Shown piece after piece: positions 59,000 to 64,000 of a stretch of DNA of 64,000 nucleotides. Each line of letters begins with the position of its first letter. Position 1 is the stretch's first letter. This DNA comes from JBHGBM01 sp041946965 (GTDB lineage: Bacteria > Acidobacteriota > Terriglobia > Bryobacterales > Bryobacteraceae): positions 43,591 to 107,590 of the forward strand of contig JBHGBM010000004.1 in assembly GCA_041946965.1 (NCBI GenBank). The letters are read 5' to 3'. The notes below the pieces were generated by a model that was given only the letters and a program-made list of their open reading frames with translations, was not told the DNA's origin and searched no databases. Both the position numbers and the translations under genes were made by a program.

Positions 59000-61717
59000 A
59001 TGGGCTCGTACCGCATCGAACCGCGCTCTCCCTCGCGCCATGCGCGTTTGCCGCTCGCAGCCATCCTCATCGCGCTGTTTCTTTTGCTGATGGCCGCGCG
59101 CGCGCTGGCCTCTTTCGTCATCGAGTACGCCTGGTGGCAGGAAATGGGGCAGGTGTCCACCTGGATCGGGATGCTGAGCTACGGCGTCATTCCGCTGGCG
59201 GCCGGTGCGCTGGCGGCCTTCGCGGTGCTCTGGATGGCGCACGCGCGGGCATTGAAGTTCTCCGGCGTCCGCCTGCGCGATCACCGGCGTTACGCCAGGA
59301 TCGCGACCGCCGCCGCGCTGCTGCTCGGCTACATGTTGGCATCGGCGACCATCGAGACCTGGACGGTGGTGCGCTGGGCGGGCTCGCGCGGCCTGGCCGC
59401 GCAAGCCTGGCGCGACCCTGTCTTCGGGCACCCGCTCTCCTTCTATCTGTTCGACCTGCCCTTCTATTCCGTGCTGCGCAATTATGTGCTCGCGCTCACG
59501 ATCCTGAGCATACTGGTTTACTGGATCGCCGCGCGTGTGTGGCAACTGCGCTACCGGTTCGCCGACCTCCGCGAGATGAGCGAGATCGATCCGACGCTGT
59601 TCCGCCTGGAAGGGGGCCTGGAGTCGCGTTTTCTGCGCGGCGCCGCGGTGGTGTTCCTGCTGGCGCTGGCCTTCCGCTTCTTCCTGGGCCGGTACGAGAT
59701 GGTCTACAACGAGCACGGCTTCATGGTGGGGGTGGATTACACCGACCAGTACATCGGGCTGCCGCTGCAATGGCTCGTGATCGCGGCCTGCTTCGCGGCC
59801 GCGCTGCTGGTGTTGTTCGGACGCTGGGTGCTGGCCGCGGCCATGGCGCTGGCTCTTCCCATTCAATTCGCCGTGCCCCGCCTGGCGGCCGCGCTCTACG
59901 TGCGGCCGAACGAGATCTCGCTCGAGCGGCCTTTCATCAACGCGCACATCCACGCCACGCGCTCGGCATTCGGGCTGGAGGAGCGCACCCGCGCCGTCGA
60001 ATTCCGCGCGCGGCAGGACGCCCCCATCAACGTCGCCGAGCACAAGAACCTGCTGGATAACGTACGGCTGTGGGACTGGCGCGCGTTTCACGACACCATC
60101 AGCCAGATCCAGGCCTTGCGCCCCTATTACGTGTTCAACGACAGCGACGTGGACCGGTATAACATCGACGGCCAGTACCGCCAGGTGCTGCTCTCGCCGC
60201 GCGAACTGGACATCCGCCAGCTTCCCGACGCGCGCACGCGCTGGATCAACCCGCATTTCATCTACACCCACGGCTACGGGCTGGTGATGGCCGAGGTCGC
60301 GCGCATCACCACCGACGGCCTGCCGGTGCTCATGGTGCAGAACGCGCCGCCGGAAATCAAGACGCCGTCGCTGAAGCTCACGCGCCCGGAGATCTACTAC
60401 GGCGAGGTCACGCACGAACCGGTCTTCGTGCACACCGGCCAGCGGGAGTTCAACTATCCGTCCGGCGAGGACAACGTCTTCTCGAAGTACGAGGGGCGCG
60501 GCGGCTTCCCGGTCTCGTCGTTCTTCATGCGGCTGGCTGCGGCGGCGAGCCAGGGCGACGCCAACATCCTGCTCACCGGCTACCTGACGGGCGAGAGCCG
60601 CATGATGATCCGCCGCAGGGTCCGCGACCGGTTGGAGCGGCTCGCCGGATTCATCGAGTGGGACTCGGACCCCTACCTGGTGGTGACCGCCGATGGCCGG
60701 CTGGTGTGGACCTGCGACGGGTACGCCACCTCGGCCGCGCACCCCTATTCGCGCTCCGTCAACATGGCCGGCATCGGGGCGGTGAACTATATCCGCAACT
60801 CGGTGAAGGCCACCGTGGACGCCTACGACGGCGCCACGCGGCTGTATGTCTTCGCGCCCAACGATCCCATCGTGCAGGCTTACTGGCGCCTGTTCCCCGC
60901 GCTGTTCCGGCCGGCCTCGGAGATGCCTGCCGATCTGCGCGCCCACGCGCGATATCCGGAAACCATGTTCCGCGCGCAGGCGGAGATCTACCGCACTTTT
61001 CACATGCTCGACCCGCAGGCGTTCTACAACAAGGAAGACGTGTGGGACCTGGCGCGCTACGTGCCGTCGCAGAGCGGCGAGGCGCGCCCCGTGAGTCCCA
61101 CCTACGTGGTGGCCACGCTGCCGAACGAGGACACGCCGGAGTTCCTGCTGCTGCTGCCCTTCACGCCGCGCAACAAGGACAACATGATCGGGCTGATGCT
61201 GGCCCGCTGCGACGGGGAGAAGCTGGGCGAGATCGTGGTGCTCCAGCTTTCCAAACAGGAACTGATGTTCGGTCCCATGCAGATCGCCGCGCGCGTGAAC
61301 CAGGACCAGACTATCTCGAAGGACCTGAGCCTGTGGAACCAGCAGGGCTCGCAGGTGTTGCGCGGCCAGATCCTGGTGCTGCCGGTGGGCAATACCTTCT
61401 TGTACGTCGACCCGGTTTACATTCAGGCCACCGAGGCCCGCATGCCGCAATTGCGGAAGGTGGTGCTGGCCGCGGGCAACCGGCTGATCTACACGGACAC
61501 CTACGAGCAGGCGCTGGCGCAGCTTGGCGCCGGCGCGCCGGCGGCGCCGGCGCCAGTGCAACAGGCCAAGGCGCCGCCTGTGCCCGTGCCGGCGGCGCTC
61601 GATCCGCGCGTGCAGGCCGTGCGGGAACACCTGCGGCGCTACCGGGAACTTGCGGCGCAAGGACGTTGGGCCGAGGCGGGCAGGGAACTGGAGGCGGTGG
61701 AGAGCGCGGTGAAGTGA
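59000..61717 (+). CDS. UPF0182 family membrane protein
   Basis: 905 residues: seven helices in the first about 290 residues (first at about 18-40, LPLAAILIALFLLLMAARAL; AWWQEMGQVSTWIG is the family hallmark after it), then a large soluble domain (about 300-830) with ALRPYYVFNDSDVDRYN, SGEDNVFSKYEGRGG and PTYVVATLPNEDTPEFLLLLPFTPRNKDN, and a Pro/Ala linker before a final helix. Conserved across actinobacteria, cyanobacteria and others; function unknown. TACACT ends 6 nt before ATG 59000, suggesting a leaderless mRNA. Confidence 0.95.
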   Translation: MGSYRIEPRSPSRHARLPLAAILIALFLLLMAARALASFVIEYAWWQEMGQVSTWIGMLSYGVIPLAAGALAAFAVLWMAHARALKFSGVRLRDHRRYARIATAAALLLGYMLASATIETWTVVRWAGSRGLAAQAWRDPVFGHPLSFYLFDLPFYSVLRNYVLALTILSILVYWIAARVWQLRYRFADLREMSEIDPTLFRLEGGLESRFLRGAAVVFLLALAFRFFLGRYEMVYNEHGFMVGVDYTDQYIGLPLQWLVIAACFAAALLVLFGRWVLAAAMALALPIQFAVPRLAAALYVRPNEISLERPFINAHIHATRSAFGLEERTRAVEFRARQDAPINVAEHKNLLDNVRLWDWRAFHDTISQIQALRPYYVFNDSDVDRYNIDGQYRQVLLSPRELDIRQLPDARTRWINPHFIYTHGYGLVMAEVARITTDGLPVLMVQNAPPEIKTPSLKLTRPEIYYGEVTHEPVFVHTGQREFNYPSGEDNVFSKYEGRGGFPVSSFFMRLAAAASQGDANILLTGYLTGESRMMIRRRVRDRLERLAGFIEWDSDPYLVVTADGRLVWTCDGYATSAAHPYSRSVNMAGIGAVNYIRNSVKATVDAYDGATRLYVFAPNDPIVQAYWRLFPALFRPASEMPADLRAHARYPETMFRAQAEIYRTFHMLDPQAFYNKEDVWDLARYVPSQSGEARPVSPTYVVATLPNEDTPEFLLLLPFTPRNKDNMIGLMLARCDGEKLGEIVVLQLSKQELMFGPMQIAARVNQDQTISKDLSLWNQQGSQVLRGQILVLPVGNTFLYVDPVYIQATEARMPQLRKVVLAAGNRLIYTDTYEQALAQLGAGAPAAPAPVQQAKAPPVPVPAALDPRVQAVREHLRRYRELAAQGRWAEAGRELEAVESAVK

Positions 61718-61754
61718 CGCCGCCGATTATTCCGGCAAACAACCGGCCGGCGAA

Positions 61755-61946
61755 TCAGGGCACAAGGACCGCCAGATCCGGACTCGCCAGGGGCCGGTTC
61801 ACCGGTCCCATGAAATTCGCTTCCATGAGGCTCAGGGCATCGGCGGGCGAGAGGCGATGCGGCGCGGGAAGACGCGTCAGAACCGAGTACGCATCGCCCG
61901 CCTTCGCGGCGCAGCCGCCGGCGGGCTTCGTCAACGGCTTCGGAAG
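61755..61946 (-). pseudogene. VapC-type PIN toxin remnant
   Basis: A 63-codon minus-strand frame, open between two stops with no start, encodes KAGDAYSVLTRLPAPHRLSPA, a string typical of the middle of VapC toxins (A/E-Y-S-V-L-T-R-L-P). The N-terminal Asp motif and the C-terminal acidic residues are missing or out of frame. It is the relic of a toxin-antitoxin module beside the intact hicBA pair. Confidence 0.6.
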
Positions 61947-62178
61947 TCAGCGGCGGCACGGTACCATATCATCTACCATGAAACTCCCTTCCACCGCGTC
62001 ACGAGAGTCCCAACGCACGGGGTCTCCAACACGCTGTCGCGCCCGGTTCCTGGAGAAAGTGTGCCAGCGCGCTGTGCGCGAAGAGCTTGCACTACGCGAA
62101 GTTTCCGCTGCCGCCCAGGCTTCTCCTGTGATGCCGGTGTTGCCGCGCACGGACATCTCTTCCCAAGGGCTGAGATGA
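61947..62178. other. intergenic region upstream of hicB
   Basis: No intact gene. On the minus strand a frame ends VEGSFMVDDMVP just ahead of the PIN remnant, which might be the tail of its lost antitoxin, but I cannot match it to a family. Confidence 0.3.
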
Positions 62179-62184
62179 GATAAT
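62179..62184 (+). promoter_or_regulatory. -10-like hexamer 6 nt before hicB
   Basis: GATAAT (five of six) ends 6 nt before ATG 62191, as for several other genes here. Confidence 0.4.
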
Positions 62185-62190
62185 CGGATC

Positions 62191-62433
62191 ATGCTGACGT
62201 CGTACATCCGGGCCGCCATGCGCCAGGCGCGGTACGAAATCGTCGAGGACGACGGTTCGTTCTACGGCGAAATCCCGGCCATTCCCGGCGTCTGGGCCAA
62301 CGCCAAGACTCTCGAAGCTTGCCGCGAGGAATTGGAGAGCGTGCTTGAAGGATGGCTCCTCCTCAGTATCTCCGATCACTCTCCGATTCCGGAGATTGAG
62401 GGCAGCCGGATTGAAATCCGGGAAGTCGCCTGA
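62191..62433 (+). CDS. hicB: HicB-like antitoxin
   Basis: 80 residues with the HicB partial RNase-H-like fold: RYEIVEDDGSFYGEIPAIPGVWANAKTLEACREEL-type sequence (about 14-50), with the GxW segment and the following helix. It lacks a C-terminal DNA-binding domain, as in short HicB proteins. The stop is immediately followed by the toxin ATG. Antitoxin-first order, the reverse of classic hicAB. Confidence 0.88.
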   Translation: MLTSYIRAAMRQARYEIVEDDGSFYGEIPAIPGVWANAKTLEACREELESVLEGWLLLSISDHSPIPEIEGSRIEIREVA

Positions 62434-62652
62434 ATGCCGGCCATCGGCCCGATCAAACGAAGGGAATTGATCGCATACCTGCGTGCCTTAGACTTCGAGC
62501 CTCCCGTGTCCGGCGGCGATCACCAGTACATGCGAGGGCGGGGTCGCAAGCTGCGCATTCCGAACCCTCATACTGATGATGTCGGCCGGGGGCTGCTGAT
62601 GCGCATCCTTCGCCAGGGTGGGATCACGCGCGAGGAATGGGAAGCACTCTGA
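62434..62652 (+). CDS. hicA: HicA-like mRNA interferase toxin
   Basis: 72 residues with the double-stranded-RNA-binding-like HicA fold: ELIAYLRALDFEPP, catalytic His30 in SGGDHQYMRG, and the basic strand GRKLRIPNPH ahead of the final helix GLLMRILRQGGI. HicA cleaves mRNA and tmRNA independently of the ribosome. It begins directly after the hicB stop with no gap. Confidence 0.9.
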   Translation: MPAIGPIKRRELIAYLRALDFEPPVSGGDHQYMRGRGRKLRIPNPHTDDVGRGLLMRILRQGGITREEWEAL

Positions 62653-62885
62653 ACTCCTGACGCACCGGATGGGCAACAAGGGCTCGTCGTTCCTGTCCCG
62701 ACGTTGCCATTGACGTAATAATATTGGAGCCGCTCGTCTGCCACTGTCCCCACACCGGGCGCGGGGCCAGGCCAGCGAAAGCAAGGCCAGGCCGGCGGTT
62801 TATCGCGCCCAGCTATCTGTGAGTCGATCGGCGGCATGATCGGGGGGCTCAGTGCAGAAGGCTCAGCACGGAAAGCGAAATAAAC
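62653..62885. other. intergenic region between hicA and IS66
   Basis: No gene recognised. It has an AT-rich TAATAATATT patch near 62717-62727, and is otherwise GC-rich. It ends at the presumed IS66 insertion point; the last eight bases, AAATAAAC, would be the target duplication if a matching copy lies beyond the other end. Confidence 0.35.
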
Positions 62886-62949
62886 GTAAGCGTCCGGCCG
62901 CGACACGTTGACAACAAGGCGGGTCCTCTGGGTTGCCGCAGAACGCAGC

Positions 62950-62976
62950 CCACCTATTTCCGCGGGAAATAGGTGG
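62950..62976. repeat. 27-bp hairpin inside the IS66 end
   Basis: CCACCTATTTCC and its exact complement flank GCG, a 12-bp perfect stem, 23 nt past the transposase stop. Probably the transcription terminator of the element, or a subterminal transposase site. Confidence 0.6.
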
Positions 62977-62999
62977 GGCCGGTTCGCGCCGTCCCAAGG

Positions 63000-64000
63000 T
63001 CAGTCGGCGGTAGATGTCGCGGGTTCCTGGAGCCGGACATTCCAGGGCAGCAATTCCGCGATCCGGTTGATCGGGTGATCCGCGATGCGGCTGAGCACCT
63101 CTCTAAGATAAGCCTCGGGATCAATCCCGTTGAGCTTCGCGGAGCCGATCAGGCTGTAGATCGCCGCGGCCCGCTCACCACCGGAGTCGGCTCCTGCAAA
63201 CAGGTAGTTCTTCCGGCCCAAAGCCACAGCGCGCAGCGCGCGCTCCGCTGCATTGTTGTCGATCTCCAGTCGCCCGTCGCCGCAATAGCGCACCAGCGCG
63301 TTCCACCGCCCGAGGGTGTAGCCGACTGCCGAGGCAAGCCCAGTCTTCCGGGACGCCTTCCGCTGGATCTCTTCGAGCCATTCGCGCATGACTTCGAGCA
63401 ACGGCCGCGAACGCGCCTGGCGCGCCTCCCGGCGTTCGTCGGGAGATCGACCGCGGATCTCTGTTTCGATCTCGTATAGTTGCCCGATCCGCGTCAGCAT
63501 CTCCCCCGCAACGGGTGAGGCGTGGGCTTGCTCCAGATCGTAGAACTTACGCCGCACATGCGCCCAGCACGCGGCTTCCTGAATGGCGCCGCTTTCATAG
63601 AGCCGGTTGAACCCGGCATATTCGTCCGCCTGGAGCGTACCCCGGAAGCCTTTCAGGTGCTCCTGCGGATGATCGCCCTTGCGATCCGGGGAATAAGCGA
63701 ACCAAACCGCCGGCGCCGCCGTATCGCCCGCCGGCCGGTCATCCCGAACGTAGGTCCACAGGCGGCCGACCTTCGTCTTCCCGTTGCCAGGCGCGAGCAC
63801 CGGCACCGGCGTGTCGTCGCCGTGCAGCTTCGCGGTGCTCATCACGTAGCGCCTGAGCGCCTCGACCAGCGGCGCCAGCGCGCGGCTGGCCCCGCCGACC
63901 CAGCCGGCCAGCGTCGAGCGATCCAGTTCGATGCCCTCGCGCTCGTAAATGTCCGACTGCCGGTAGAGCGGAAGATGGTCGGCGTACTTGGCCACCAGCA
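63000..64000 (-). CDS. tnpC: IS66 transposase (TnpC), N-terminal part outside window
   Basis: 333 C-terminal residues of the IS66 DDE transposase, read to a stop at 63000; the gene continues past the right edge. LAKYADHLPLYRQSDIYERE and STLAGWVG are conserved, with first catalytic Asp in KLHGDDTPVPVL, second Asp in LQADEYAGFNRL, and Glu in NNAAERALRAVALGRKN near the end. An internal Met at 63995 is not the start. No disruption is seen in the visible part. Confidence 0.95.
   Translation of the reverse strand, partial: LVAKYADHLPLYRQSDIYEREGIELDRSTLAGWVGGASRALAPLVEALRRYVMSTAKLHGDDTPVPVLAPGNGKTKVGRLWTYVRDDRPAGDTAAPAVWFAYSPDRKGDHPQEHLKGFRGTLQADEYAGFNRLYESGAIQEAACWAHVRRKFYDLEQAHASPVAGEMLTRIGQLYEIETEIRGRSPDERREARQARSRPLLEVMREWLEEIQRKASRKTGLASAVGYTLGRWNALVRYCGDGRLEIDNNAAERALRAVALGRKNYLFAGADSGGERAAAIYSLIGSAKLNGIDPEAYLREVLSRIADHPINRIAELLPWNVRLQEPATSTAD

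Larger units (their letters stand above)
62886..64000 (-). mobile_element. IS66-family insertion sequence, one end
   Basis: Begins with GTAAGCGTCCGG, the GTAAGCG-type terminal inverted repeat of IS66 elements, 114 nt beyond the 3' end of a transposase gene that runs off the right edge. The other end and the accessory genes tnpA and tnpB lie outside the window, so completeness cannot be judged. Confidence 0.75.

Noticed and set aside
58922..61660. 912-codon open frame on the minus strand
   Set aside because: Exact antisense of the UPF0182 gene; His/Arg/Gly-rich low-complexity translation typical of GC-rich shadow frames.
1..64000. tRNA, rRNA, prophage or integrative element
   Set aside because: No cloverleaf or rRNA segments, phage structural genes or integrase were seen; only an IS4 relic and one IS66 end.

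Overview
This is a 64 kb piece of a GC-rich (roughly two-thirds G+C), diderm bacterial chromosome. I infer an acidobacterium, most likely of the Solibacter/Bryobacter type. The support is a duplicated-FtsX 'orphan' ABC permease without an ATPase (a hallmark of that phylum), an Oar-like 1,214-residue TonB-dependent receptor with a CarboxypepD_reg-like N-terminus, a Tat-exported sulfatase, many small secreted proteins with Ala-Gln signal-peptidase sites, and outer-membrane beta-barrel proteins. No rRNA, tRNA, CRISPR array or prophage was seen. Most of the window is ordinary housekeeping chromosome. Only the right-hand 2.3 kb (61.7-64 kb) looks like accessory, mobile DNA.

Layout. 0-3.9 kb (minus): a tightly overlapping operon of a BamA/TamA-like barrel, a DUF4390-like exported protein, an NtrY-like histidine kinase and an NtrC-type regulator that runs off the left edge. 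4-8.6 kb: RRM protein, mannonate dehydratase-like protein, a first ECF-sigma module (sigma, membrane protein, Spy-like protein), rpmE and an alpha/beta hydrolase. 8.8-18.5 kb (mostly plus): MFS carrier, PBP4-type DacB, FmdB, duplicated permease, membrane protein plus winged-helix regulator, uppS, a UbiA-like protein and a RHH/PIN toxin-antitoxin pair. 18.5-25.5 kb: an outer-membrane-like protein and its overlapping neighbour, alkyladenine glycosylase, thpR-plsY-gpsA with 4-nt overlaps, a second ECF-sigma module (sigma, zinc anti-sigma, DUF3106) and a DksA-like protein. 25.5-35.5 kb: glgA-trxA, a TolB-like propeller, sulfatase, and a selD-pyrF-enolase-superfamily operon, with a C45-like hydrolase and a HipA-like kinase alongside. 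35.5-48 kb: a histone-H1-like protein, MltD-like transglycosylase, an EF-G paralogue, thiG, pheS-pheT-HNH and a secreted glycoside hydrolase. 48-62 kb: an IS4-type relic, a DUF4384 protein facing a three-gene operon of secreted TPR-like and caspase/PEGA proteins, the TonB-dependent receptor and a UPF0182 protein. 61.7-64 kb: a broken PIN-toxin remnant, hicBA and one end of an IS66 element.

Most notable observations. (1) selD is itself a selenoprotein gene: its true start lies 63 nt upstream of the obvious open frame, an in-frame UGA sits at codon 13 in the catalytic position, and a perfect 7-bp stem with a GGU loop follows 13 nt later as a bacterial SECIS. (2) Six genes have a -10-like hexamer ending exactly 6 nt before the ATG, and a seventh has 7 nt, suggesting widespread leaderless mRNAs. 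(3) The enolase-superfamily gene has lost its family-typical C-terminus through an apparent 1-nt deletion, with the expected tail intact in the next frame. (4) A block of four exported proteins (DUF4384, caspase-PEGA, and two TPR-like proteins) looks like an undescribed envelope system. (5) A strong intrinsic terminator and a structured segment lie on the minus strand with no gene upstream of them, pointing to small RNAs or attenuators.
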